From NCBI RefSeq assembly GCF_029893805.1, contig NZ_JARXYP010000002.1, forward strand, positions 2,852,001 to 2,916,000: 64,000 nucleotides of DNA, given 5' to 3'. A program made the position numbers and the translations under genes. The notes beneath the pieces are model-generated. The model worked only from the letters and a program-made list of their open reading frames with translations, had not been told where the DNA came from and did not search any database. Positions within the stretch are counted from its first letter, which is position 1, and each line of letters opens with the position of its first letter. The stretch is from Streptomyces sp. SAI-135 (lineage in GTDB: Bacteria > Actinomycetota > Actinomycetes > Streptomycetales > Streptomycetaceae). Shown piece after piece: positions 7,852-15,567 of this stretch.

Positions 7852-8812
7852 CCGGAGCGCACTGATAGCGGCGTCTGTGACCGCTTTGTCGTTGACGGCG
7901 AGCGGATGCGTGGTGGTGCACGGCGAGCGGGAGGTGCTTCCCGCGACCACCAGGGCGGAGGCCGCCAAGGCGCTCCAGCAGTTCACGAACGCGTACAACG
8001 CGGCCGACAAGGCGTACGACAGCTCGCTGGACGCCGCCCATGTCACCGGCGCGCTGGGCGCCATCGACGCGGCGCGGCTGAAGGCCGGCAAGGCCAACAG
8101 CCCGAGCGGCAACGCCTCGCACACCCCGCTGAAGCTGTCGGACGTGACGTACACCATCCCGAAGAAGGCGGGCTGGCCGCGCTGGTTCGTCGCCGACGCG
8201 GCCGGCAACAAGGGCGGCACCGCGCGCTGGCTGCTCGTGTTCACCCGCGACGGGATGGACGAGCCGTTCCAGGTGGCGTTCCTGACGCTGGTGGCCGAGG
8301 GCAAGGTGCCGGAGTTCAAGAAGGACGCGGACGGCTGGGCCGAGGCGGTCCCGGCGGACTCGGCCGGTCTGGCCGCCGAGCCCGGGGACCTGAGCACGAA
8401 GTACGTGAGCTATCTGAAGAACGGCGGGGAGGCCTTCGCGGACGGCACGCACACCAGCGTGTGGCGGGCGGACCGGGCGAAGGACGCCATCCGGCCGGGG
8501 CTGGCCACCCAGTACCTCGACGAGCCGCTGACGGGCGACGCCTACGCGCCGCTGGCGTTGCGCACGAAGGACGGCGGGGCGCTGGTGTTCTTCGCCACGC
8601 ACCACTACGTGAAGGAGACGGCCCACTCCGGTACGTCGGTGCCCAACCCCGGTGACGCCGTGCTCGCGCTGACGACCGGCGAGATCAAGCAGTCGCTGAC
8701 CATGCAGTTCGTCTCCAACGAGGTGGCGCTCGACCCGCCGAAGGGCGCGGGCGACCAGGAGGTCGACGTGATCGGGCGGATCCAGGGACTGACGTCCGCG
8801 CAGGGCTCGTAG
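7811..8812 (+). CDS. conserved secreted lipoprotein, unknown function
   Basis: A 333-residue protein with a basic N-terminus, a hydrophobic stretch and lipobox LTASGC at about residue 33, so it is predicted to be anchored outside the membrane. The mature part (starting CVVVHGEREVLP) has no motif I recognise. It overlaps the end of efeU by 41 bases in a different frame, so it is probably translated from the efe transcript. Similar lipoproteins are widespread in Streptomyces. An iron-related role is suggested only by position. Confidence 0.75.
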   Translation: MSRDRSPRRLRRLDRSALIAASVTALSLTASGCVVVHGEREVLPATTRAEAAKALQQFTNAYNAADKAYDSSLDAAHVTGALGAIDAARLKAGKANSPSGNASHTPLKLSDVTYTIPKKAGWPRWFVADAAGNKGGTARWLLVFTRDGMDEPFQVAFLTLVAEGKVPEFKKDADGWAEAVPADSAGLAAEPGDLSTKYVSYLKNGGEAFADGTHTSVWRADRAKDAIRPGLATQYLDEPLTGDAYAPLALRTKDGGALVFFATHHYVKETAHSGTSVPNPGDAVLALTTGEIKQSLTMQFVSNEVALDPPKGAGDQEVDVIGRIQGLTSAQGS

Positions 8813-8833
8813 GAACGGGCCGGGACCGGTCCG

Positions 8834-9571
8834 CTACCGGCGCAGGGGCCAGGCCGCGTCGGTGTGGTCCGGCTCCTCGCCCACGTGGCGGGCGCAGACG
8901 TCGGTGAGGACTTCCAGGAGGCTCAGCGGGTCGGGCAGCGGGTGTTCGAGGCCGCGGACCCAGTGCACGGCCTGGTCGCCGGGCAGCCGGGCGGGCGGTA
9001 CGAGGACGTAGGAGCCGCGGCAGTGCCAGCGCAGGCCGGGGTGTTCGTCCGCCGTCTCGGGGTGGCAGTCCAGTTCGCACGGCCACCACTCGTCCTCGTC
9101 CTCGGGGGTGCCGCGGGTGAGGGTGAAGAAGAGGAGCCGTCCGTCGTCGCTCTCGGCGACCGGGCCGACCTCGACGCCGGCGGCCAGGAGCCGCTCCAGG
9201 GCTTCGCGGCCGGCCTCCAGGGGGACGTCCAGGACGTCGTGGACCATGCCGGTCGCGGTGATGAAGTTGGCCTGCGGCTGGTGCCTGGCCCAGCGCTCGA
9301 TCTGCGCGCGGTCGGTGGTCGACTGGGTCTGCCAGGCGAACGACACCGGGTGCCGGGCGGGTGTGGGACAGCCGACGCGGTCGCAGGAGCACCGGTATCC
9401 GGGGGCGGGGTGCGCGGCGGGGGCCAGCGGGAGTCCCGCTGAGGCGGCGGCCAGCAGCAGGGCCTCACGGCCGCCGTCGTCCCCGGCGGCGGCCTCCTTC
9501 GGCCGGCGTCCGCGCAGCCACTGGGAGAGTTTGCCCTGCAGGCCGGTCAGGCCCCCCGACTCCGCGCTCAT
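8834..9571 (-). CDS. PrimPol-like domain protein
   Basis: A 245-residue protein of the Streptomyces group annotated as bifunctional DNA primase/polymerase domain proteins. It has a cysteine-rich segment (RCSCDRVGCPTPARHP near residues 60-75) followed by WARHQPQANFITATG, the usual context of the archaeo-eukaryotic primase fold. The acidic catalytic pair is not obvious (VLDVPLEAG is the nearest), so it may be a non-catalytic or regulatory version. It is convergent with the lipoprotein gene 21 bases away. The function in the cell is unknown. Confidence 0.65.
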   Translation of the reverse strand: MSAESGGLTGLQGKLSQWLRGRRPKEAAAGDDGGREALLLAAASAGLPLAPAAHPAPGYRCSCDRVGCPTPARHPVSFAWQTQSTTDRAQIERWARHQPQANFITATGMVHDVLDVPLEAGREALERLLAAGVEVGPVAESDDGRLLFFTLTRGTPEDEDEWWPCELDCHPETADEHPGLRWHCRGSYVLVPPARLPGDQAVHWVRGLEHPLPDPLSLLEVLTDVCARHVGEEPDHTDAAWPLRR

Positions 9572-9693
9572 CTACCACCCTCGCCTCGCTGTCGTGCGGA
9601 ACAGCATGCCTTATGGTCCCACCTTCCTCTGCTCCGGGGGGCCCTGAGCGGATATGAGGGGTTGGGGGCCAATGCCCGGTGACCGGGTGCGGC

Positions 9694-10323
9694 TCAGCGG
9701 GGCGCGATGCCGTACAGGGCGTAGTCGACGAGGGTGTCGGTGTAGTCGTAGCTGATCGGGCCGGTGTACTGCAGCCAGCGCTGGGCGAGGGGGGAGACCC
9801 AGAGTTCGAGGGCGATGCGGGGGTCGATTTCGGGGCGCACCTGGCCGGCCTCCTGGGCGGCGCGCACGCGGTCGACGTAGAGCTGGAGCGAGGGTTCGAG
9901 GAGCTTGGCCGTGAAGGCGCGGCCGACCTGCTCGTTGACGACGCCCTCGGCGGCCAGGGCGCGGGAGGGGGCTTCGAAGCGGGGGTCGTTGAGCTGGTCC
10001 ACGGTCAGCCGCAGTACGGCCTTGAGGTCGGCGGCGAGGTCACCGGTGTCCGGAATGGCGTACGTCTCCTCGGGGCCGGCCTCCCGTGCCGCCTGCTCGC
10101 TCAGGTCGAGGAACGCCTCCATCAGCACCTCCGCCTTCGACGACCACCAGCGGTAGATCGTCTGCTTGCCGACCCCCGCGCGGGCGGCGATGCCCTCGAT
10201 CGTGGTCTTCGGATAGCCGACCTCGGCGACGAGAGCGAGGGCGGCGTCGTAGATGGCGCGGCGGGATCGCTCGCTGCGCCGGGTGGTGTCGGGGGCGGGC
10301 TGCTTGGGGTTCTGGGTGGCCAT
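9694..10323 (-). CDS. TetR-family transcriptional regulator
   Basis: A 209-residue regulator. The N-terminal helix-turn-helix is clear (GVGKQTIYRWWSSKAEVLMEAF, about residues 45-66), followed by a helical ligand-binding domain with the C-terminal pattern of TetR_C families. It is divergent from a DUF6243 gene, and the 110-bp gap between them contains two related dyads that are likely its operators. The ligand is unknown. It probably represses itself and the small neighbour. Confidence 0.9.
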   Translation of the reverse strand: MATQNPKQPAPDTTRRSERSRRAIYDAALALVAEVGYPKTTIEGIAARAGVGKQTIYRWWSSKAEVLMEAFLDLSEQAAREAGPEETYAIPDTGDLAADLKAVLRLTVDQLNDPRFEAPSRALAAEGVVNEQVGRAFTAKLLEPSLQLYVDRVRAAQEAGQVRPEIDPRIALELWVSPLAQRWLQYTGPISYDYTDTLVDYALYGIAPR

Positions 10324-10347
10324 GGTGGCGAACCTACCAGGTTGACA

Positions 10348-10360
10348 AGACGGTGCGTCT
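10348..10360. promoter_or_regulatory. operator-like dyad 1 (TetR)
   Basis: AGACGGTGCGTCT has perfect AGACG/CGTCT arms. It lies 25 bp upstream of the TetR start and shares its arms with the second dyad at 10388. Confidence 0.5.
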
Positions 10361-10387
10361 CGCTGGAGAGTGATGAGACATTGAGCG

Positions 10388-10405
10388 AGACGGTACGTAT
10401 CGTCT
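10388..10405. promoter_or_regulatory. operator-like dyad 2 (TetR)
   Basis: AGACGGTACGTATCGTCT is an 18-bp dyad with one mismatched pair. It lies 28 bp upstream of the DUF6243 start and repeats the AGACG/CGTCT arms of dyad 1. Together the two would let one TetR dimer type control both directions. Confidence 0.6.
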
Positions 10406-10433
10406 AGCTGAGATCGATCGAAAGGCGCAGGTC

Positions 10434-10616
10434 ATGACACGAGGTGGAGCGGGCGGCATGCTCGGAGTCGGAGGCACCCGCAGCAACATCGGCCGCGAGG
10501 CGCTGCGCGGTGGCGGCCGCAAAGGCCGGATCGGGGGTGCGCGGGACCCGCAGGCGCACAGGCGTGAGCTGGTGCGGAAACTCTTGGAGAAGCGGGAGGG
10601 GGAATCGCCGAAGTGA
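10434..10616 (+). CDS. DUF6243 family small protein
   Basis: A 60-residue, very basic, glycine-rich protein (start MTRGGAGGMLGVGGTR, then a GGGRKGRIGG stretch) with a C-terminal helix RRELVRKLLEKRE. This fits the DUF6243 family of Streptomyces, whose function is unknown. The short basic sequence could bind nucleic acid. It is divergent from the TetR gene with shared operator-like dyads, so it is probably a direct target of that repressor. Confidence 0.72.
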   Translation: MTRGGAGGMLGVGGTRSNIGREALRGGGRKGRIGGARDPQAHRRELVRKLLEKREGESPK

Positions 10617-10640
10617 CCGGGGAGCCCCCGCGGACCGGGC

Positions 10641-11630
10641 CTAGTGGTCCGCCGGGGGCCAGCCGTCGCCCCACTCGGCGTCCCTCGCCGCCCGGTACAG
10701 GTCGCCGTGCCGCTTGGTGACCGTACGACGGGTCAGCCGTTCGTCGGGCTCGCACAGGTCGAGGAGGACCTGGCCCTTGCGGATCTGGGGGCGGCGGATC
10801 ACCCGGGTGGGCACCGGGGTGACGGGGAGCCGGGTGGCCGCCACATAGCTGAACTTCTCGTCCTCGTACGGCAGCGAGCCCCCCTTGACCTGGCGGTGCA
10901 GGGAGGAGCGGCTGACCCGCGCCGAGAAGTGGCACCAGTCCTCGCCGGGGGCGATCGGGCAGGCGGCGCTGTGCGGGCAGGGGGCGGCGACACGGAAACC
11001 GGCGGTGACGAGCCGGTCGCGGGCCTCGATGACGCGGGCGTACCCGGCGGGGGTGCCGGCCTCCACGATCACGACCGCCCGGGCCGACGCCGCCGCGCTG
11101 TCCACGAGGGCGGTGCGGTCGGCCGGGGTGAGCTCGTTGAGGACGTACGAGACGGTGACCAGGTCGGTCGCGGGCAGGGTGAGGTCCCGGCCGATCCTGG
11201 CGCGCTGCCAGCGGGCGTCCTTCAGGGCCGGGTTGGCGGCGGCGATCTCACGGCCGAGGGCGAGCGCGGGCTCGGACCAGTCCAGGACGGTGACCGCCCG
11301 GTCGCCCGGCCAGGTGGCGGTGACGGCCCAGGTCGCGGCGCCGGTGCCGCCGCCGACGTCGGTGTGGTCGGCGGGACTCCAGCCCGGGACGGCCTCGGCG
11401 AAGGCCCCCAGGGCCGCGTGGACCGCCTCGAAGGTGGCGGGCATGCGGTAGGCGGCGTAGGCGGCCACGTCCGCGCGGTCGCGGAGGATGGGGCTGTCCG
11501 TGGGGGTGCTCCCCCGGTAGTTGCCGATCAGCCGCTCCACCGCCTGAGCGGCCTGCTTCGGCGGAAGCCCGTCAAGAAGCGCGGCGAGGGCGGCACGGAG
11601 GGTCTGGGCCGGGGGTGCGGGGGCGGTCAC
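10641..11630 (-). CDS. Rsm22-family small ribosomal subunit methyltransferase-like protein
   Basis: A 329-residue SAM-dependent methyltransferase-like protein. Motif I is DVGGGTGAATWA near residue 90, and VTVLDWSEPAL holds the acidic SAM-binding residue. The C-terminal half has the Rsm22 cysteine signature (PCPHSAACPI with WCHFSARVSRSS), which in the family coordinates a metal or iron-sulfur centre. Family members associate with small-subunit rRNA or its assembly. It stands alone, convergent with the DUF6243 gene. Its direct substrate cannot be read from sequence. Confidence 0.85.
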   Translation of the reverse strand: MTAPAPPAQTLRAALAALLDGLPPKQAAQAVERLIGNYRGSTPTDSPILRDRADVAAYAAYRMPATFEAVHAALGAFAEAVPGWSPADHTDVGGGTGAATWAVTATWPGDRAVTVLDWSEPALALGREIAAANPALKDARWQRARIGRDLTLPATDLVTVSYVLNELTPADRTALVDSAAASARAVVIVEAGTPAGYARVIEARDRLVTAGFRVAAPCPHSAACPIAPGEDWCHFSARVSRSSLHRQVKGGSLPYEDEKFSYVAATRLPVTPVPTRVIRRPQIRKGQVLLDLCEPDERLTRRTVTKRHGDLYRAARDAEWGDGWPPADH

Positions 11631-12015
11631 TCCGTGATTCTAGGGGTGGGGCGCGGGGGTGGGTGTCGCGGTGGGTGCGACGGCGCTCGGGGTGAGGGGT
11701 TCGGGGAGTGAGCGTCTCGGTGCGGGGCCGAGACCCGGGTCAGGCGGGCGTCTCGGCGGGGAGCCGGCGGCTCGGGGTGAGGGCTGGAGCCCAGGCGAGC
11801 GTTGGGCCCGGAACCAGGGCAGAAACACGCGGCGAAAGCCTGGCCGGGACGAGGGCTGAAGTCGGGGCCAGAGCGGAAGGCCGCCCGGGCCGGGGTCGGT
11901 GAGTGCTGGACCCGACACCCCTGCCGGGCCTGCCGGACCACCGAACTGCCAGACCACCGGACCGCCAGACCGCCGAACTGCCAGACCGCCGGACCGTACT
12001 GCCGGACCGCCGGAT
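11631..12015. other. non-coding low-complexity gap
   Basis: A 385-base gap between the Rsm22 gene (start at 11630) and the serine hydrolase stop (12016). It is GC-rich with degenerate G/C words (GGCCGGG, GGGCTGGAGCCC) and ends in a four-copy 16-bp tandem repeat. I see no convincing gene or promoter in the first 300 bases. Confidence 0.6.
11936..11999. repeat. 16-bp tandem repeat, four copies
   Basis: Units begin at 11936, 11952, 11968 and 11984. The first is GACCACCGAACTGCCA. Copies 1 and 3, and copies 2 and 4, resemble each other most, so there is a 32-bp higher-order period. It lies 17 bases beyond the serine hydrolase stop. Confidence 0.85.
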
Positions 12016-13146
12016 CTACGCCCCGCGTACCGCCCGCGCCAGCCTCGTCGCCGTTTCCGCTCGTGGGCGGTTGTCCGGGGGGCGTCTTCTCGGGTGGACC
12101 GTGTTGGCCAGGAGGATCACGAACGTGTCGGTGGACGGGTCCAGGACCAGGGACGTGCCCGTGAAGCCCGTGTGGCCCGCCGCTCCCCGGCCCGCCAGCT
12201 CCCCCATGAACCACTTCTGGTCGATGGCGAAGCCCAGACCGGGCGGGGTCAGCAGCAGCTCCACGAAGTCCGGGCCGAGGATGCGGGCGGGGCCGTACGC
12301 GCCGCCCGCCAGCAGGGCCCGGCAGAAGATCGCGAGGTCGTGGGCGGTCGAGAAGAGGCCCGCGTGGCCCGCCACCCCGCCCAGCGCCCACGCGTTCTCG
12401 TCGTGGACCACACCCCGCAGCATCCCCCGGTCCGCCTTGGCCCACGGCCGGCGCTGGTCCTCCGTGGCCGCCGCCTGCGGGCAGGGACCGAAACGGGTGG
12501 ACGTCATGCCGAGGGGCCGCGTGATGCCGTCGTGGACGAGGACGTCGAGGGGGCGGCCGGTGATGCGTTCGAGGACGTGCTGGAGGAGGAGCGGGTTGAG
12601 GTCGGAGTAGGTGTAGGTGCCCGGGACTCCGATGGGCGGCTCGGCCCGCAGGAGGTTCAGGCGGCCCTCGTCGTCGTCGCAGTCGTAGAGCGGGAGCTCG
12701 GGGCGCAGTCCCGAGGTGTGGGTGAGGAGTTCGCGGACGGTGATGCCGTGGGTGACGGCCGCCGTGAAGTCCGGCAGGTAGGCGCCCACCCTCGCGTCGA
12801 TGCCCAGCGTGCCGCGCTCGATCTGCTGCACCGCCGCCACGGCCGTGAACAGCTTGGTGAGGGACGCCAGGTCGAAGGGGGTGTCCACCCGGACCGGGAC
12901 GCGTGCCTCGACGGGCAGTTCCACGCCCGCGTCGGCCTCGGGGTCGTAGGACGCGTAGCGGACGGCCCAGCCCGACGCCTCCTGCACGGCGATCACCGGG
13001 CCGCGCCCCGCGACCAGCACGGCGCCGGGGGCCCAGGGGCGCTCACCGGTGGTGAGGGCGTGGAAGTCCCGCACGAGGTGCCGGAGTTCCGCCGGATCGA
13101 GGCCGGCCCGTTCCGGTGTGTCGACGCGCAGTCTCGGTGCGCTCAG
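12016..13146 (-). CDS. serine hydrolase, beta-lactamase/DD-peptidase family
   Basis: A 376-residue class C beta-lactamase-like protein. The catalytic SxxK is SLTK near residue 98, the YxN-type motif is YSDLN (Asp in place of Asn is possible), and the C-terminal triad-like motif is HTGFTG. No signal peptide is visible, so it is probably cytoplasmic. The start is unusual. The frame has no ATG or GTG near the expected N-terminus, and a CTG at 13146 behind GGAGGGGGCAGAGAG overlaps the stop of the upstream exporter as CTGA. A downstream GTG would remove about 24 conserved residues. It forms an operon with the exporter. Confidence 0.8.
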   Translation of the reverse strand: MSAPRLRVDTPERAGLDPAELRHLVRDFHALTTGERPWAPGAVLVAGRGPVIAVQEASGWAVRYASYDPEADAGVELPVEARVPVRVDTPFDLASLTKLFTAVAAVQQIERGTLGIDARVGAYLPDFTAAVTHGITVRELLTHTSGLRPELPLYDCDDDEGRLNLLRAEPPIGVPGTYTYSDLNPLLLQHVLERITGRPLDVLVHDGITRPLGMTSTRFGPCPQAAATEDQRRPWAKADRGMLRGVVHDENAWALGGVAGHAGLFSTAHDLAIFCRALLAGGAYGPARILGPDFVELLLTPPGLGFAIDQKWFMGELAGRGAAGHTGFTGTSLVLDPSTDTFVILLANTVHPRRRPPDNRPRAETATRLARAVRGA

Positions 13147-14438
13147 CTCTCTGCCCCCTCCACAGTCGCACGCCTGTTCCAAGGACGGCACATTGCCATG
13201 AAACACACGAGCGCGACCAGTGCGGCCGCCAGCTGGACGACCGCCATCGGGACGGCGGTGTCCTCGCCGGCCATCCCCACCAGCGGCGATGCGACCGCGC
13301 CGATGAGGAAGGAGGACGTGCCGAGGAGGGCCGACGCGGACCCCGCGGAGTGCCGGGTGCGCAGGAGGGCGAGGGACTGGGCGTTGGGCAGGGTGACACC
13401 CATCGCGGACATCAGGACGAAGAGTCCGGCGGCGACGGGGAGCAGGCCCACCTCGCCGAAGACCCCGGTCGTCATCAGCAGCAGCGCCGCGGCCGCCGCC
13501 GTCACGACGAGCAGACCCGCGCCCAGGACCCGGTCCAGGCCGACCCTGCCCACCAGCACCTTGCCGTTGATCTGGCCGACCACGACGAGTCCGACCGAGT
13601 TCACGCCGAACAGCAGGCTGAAGGTCTGCGGGGAGGCGCCGTAGATCTCCTGGACCACGAACGGCGACGCCGAGATGTAGGCGAACAGCGCGGCGAAGGC
13701 GAAGCCGCCGGTGAGCATGTAGCCGGCGAAGGGCAGGTCGGCCAGGAGGCGGCGCATGGAGTGCAGCGCGTCCGCGACCCCGCCGGTGTGCCGCTCGGCC
13801 GCCGGGAGGGTCTCGGGCAGCCTCACCCACACCAGGGCGGCGAGCAGCGCCCCGATGACCGTCAGGACCACGAACACGCCCCGCCAGTCGGTCACCCGCA
13901 GGATCTGTCCGCCGATCAGCGGCGCCACGATCGGCGCGACCCCGCCGATCAGCATGAGGGTGGAGAAGAACCGGGCCATCGCCACGCCGTCGTACAGGTC
14001 CCGGACCACGGCCCGGGCGATCACTATGCCCGCGGCGCCCGCGAGCCCCTGCACCAGCCGGAAGCCGACCAGGAACTCCACGTTCGGCGCGAGGGCGCAC
14101 AGCGCGGTGGCGACGACGTACACGAACAGACCGGCGAGCAGTGGGCGCCTGCGGCCCCAGCGGTCGCTCATCGGGCCGACCACCAGCTGCCCGAGCGCCA
14201 TGCCGAGCAGACAGGCGGTGAGGGTGAGCTGGACGGTGGCGGCCGGCGCCCGCAGCGAGTCGGTGACCTCCGGCAGCGACGGCAGGTACATGTCCATCGC
14301 CAGCGGGGGCGTGGCGGTGAGGCCGCCCAGGAGCAGGGTGACGAGCAGGCCGGTGCGGCGCACGGCCGCGGGCGGCTCCGTGTCCGGTACGGTCGCCTGC
14401 TGCTTCAGGTGCGGTGTCGATGCCCCCTGCTCGGGCAT
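13143..14438 (-). CDS. Bcr/CflA-family multidrug MFS exporter
   Basis: A 431-residue transporter with twelve predicted membrane segments. The Bcr/CflA signatures are the early LAMDMYLPSLP segment and GPMSDRWGRRRPLL (MFS motif A) near residue 80. Proteins of this group export drugs such as bicyclomycin or chloramphenicol by proton antiport. I chose the ATG at 14438 because AGGGAGGGGC lies just upstream; a GTG at 14468 is further out without such a site. It is followed by an overlapping serine hydrolase, suggesting a resistance or detoxification pair. Confidence 0.88.
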   Translation of the reverse strand: MPEQGASTPHLKQQATVPDTEPPAAVRRTGLLVTLLLGGLTATPPLAMDMYLPSLPEVTDSLRAPAATVQLTLTACLLGMALGQLVVGPMSDRWGRRRPLLAGLFVYVVATALCALAPNVEFLVGFRLVQGLAGAAGIVIARAVVRDLYDGVAMARFFSTLMLIGGVAPIVAPLIGGQILRVTDWRGVFVVLTVIGALLAALVWVRLPETLPAAERHTGGVADALHSMRRLLADLPFAGYMLTGGFAFAALFAYISASPFVVQEIYGASPQTFSLLFGVNSVGLVVVGQINGKVLVGRVGLDRVLGAGLLVVTAAAAALLLMTTGVFGEVGLLPVAAGLFVLMSAMGVTLPNAQSLALLRTRHSAGSASALLGTSSFLIGAVASPLVGMAGEDTAVPMAVVQLAAALVALVCFMAMCRPWNRRATVEGAES

Positions 14439-14526
14439 GTGCCCCTCCCTCTCCCGGTGATCCGCCACCTATGCTCTCAGCTCGTACAGGGTGGCGAGGA
14501 TCAGGTGAGCGAGGGTGGAGCCGGGA

Positions 14527-15567
14527 ATGACGGAGCAGAGCGTGCGCTGGGGGATTCTGGCGACGGGCGGGATCGCGGCGGCGTTCACCGCGGACCTGGT
14601 GGATCTGCCGGACGCGGAGGTGGTCGCGGTGGCCTCCCGGTCCGAGGCCTCGGCGAAGGCGTTCGCGGAACGGTTCGGGATCGAGCGGGCGTACGGCGAC
14701 TGGGGTGCCCTCGCCGAGGACGCGGACATCGATGTCGTGTACGTGGCCACCCCGCACGCGGCGCACCGGGCGGCCGCCGGGCTGTGTCTGGCCGCCGGCC
14801 GCAATGTGCTGTGCGAGAAGGCGTTCACGCTGAACGCGCGGGAGGCCGAGGAGCTGGTCGGGCTCGCGAGGGAGCACGGGCGCTTCCTCATGGAGGCCAT
14901 GTGGATGTACTGCAACCCGCTGGTCCGGCGGCTCAAGGCCCTCGTCGACGACGGCGCGATCGGTGAGGTGCGCACGGTGCAGGCCGACTTCGGGCTCGCC
15001 GGCCCCTTCCCGCCCGCGCACCGGCTGCGCGACCCCGCGCAGGGCGGGGGCGCGCTGCTCGACCTCGGGGTGTACCCGGTGTCGTTCGCGCATCTGCTGC
15101 TCGGGGAGCCCTCCGGCGTCACGGCGAAGGCGGTGCTCTCCGAGGAGGGCGTGGACCTCCAGACGGGCGCGCTGCTCTCCTGGGACAGCGGGGCGCTGGC
15201 CTCCCTGCACTGCTCGCTGACCGGCGGCACCGCCACGATCGCGTCGGTCACCGGCTCGCTGGGCCGGATCGACATCCCGAACGGCTTCTTCCACCCGGAC
15301 CGCTTCGTCCTGCACCGCGACGGCCGGGACCCCGAGGAGTTCGTCGCCGACCCGGCCGACGGGCCGCGCAACAGCCTCAAGCACGAGGCCCGCGAGGTGA
15401 TGCGCGCGCTGCGGGCCGGGGAGAAGGAGTCCGCGCTGGTGCCGCTGGAGGGCACCCTGGCGGTGATGCGGACGCTGGACGCGATCCGTGACCGTGTCGG
15501 CGTCCGCTATCCCGGCGAGACCGGCGGGACCGGTCAGATCGGTGAGACGGAACTCATGCCGGCTTGA
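14527..15567 (+). CDS. Gfo/Idh/MocA-family oxidoreductase
   Basis: A 346-residue NAD(P)-dependent dehydrogenase-like protein. The Rossmann motif is GILATGGIAAAF at the N-terminus, and the catalytic-lysine region is CEKAFTLN near residue 100, the form seen in the dimeric dihydrodiol/glucose-fructose oxidoreductase branch. The C-terminal beta-sheet domain is complete. Substrates are usually sugars or cyclitols; none can be inferred here. The ATG at 14527 follows GGAGCCGGGA. It is divergent from the exporter and overlaps the end of phoD by 14 bases. Confidence 0.88.
   Translation: MTEQSVRWGILATGGIAAAFTADLVDLPDAEVVAVASRSEASAKAFAERFGIERAYGDWGALAEDADIDVVYVATPHAAHRAAAGLCLAAGRNVLCEKAFTLNAREAEELVGLAREHGRFLMEAMWMYCNPLVRRLKALVDDGAIGEVRTVQADFGLAGPFPPAHRLRDPAQGGGALLDLGVYPVSFAHLLLGEPSGVTAKAVLSEEGVDLQTGALLSWDSGALASLHCSLTGGTATIASVTGSLGRIDIPNGFFHPDRFVLHRDGRDPEEFVADPADGPRNSLKHEAREVMRALRAGEKESALVPLEGTLAVMRTLDAIRDRVGVRYPGETGGTGQIGETELMPA

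Noticed and set aside
11936..11999. CRISPR or terminator
   Set aside because: Units are contiguous 16-mers without spacers and do not form a stable single hairpin.
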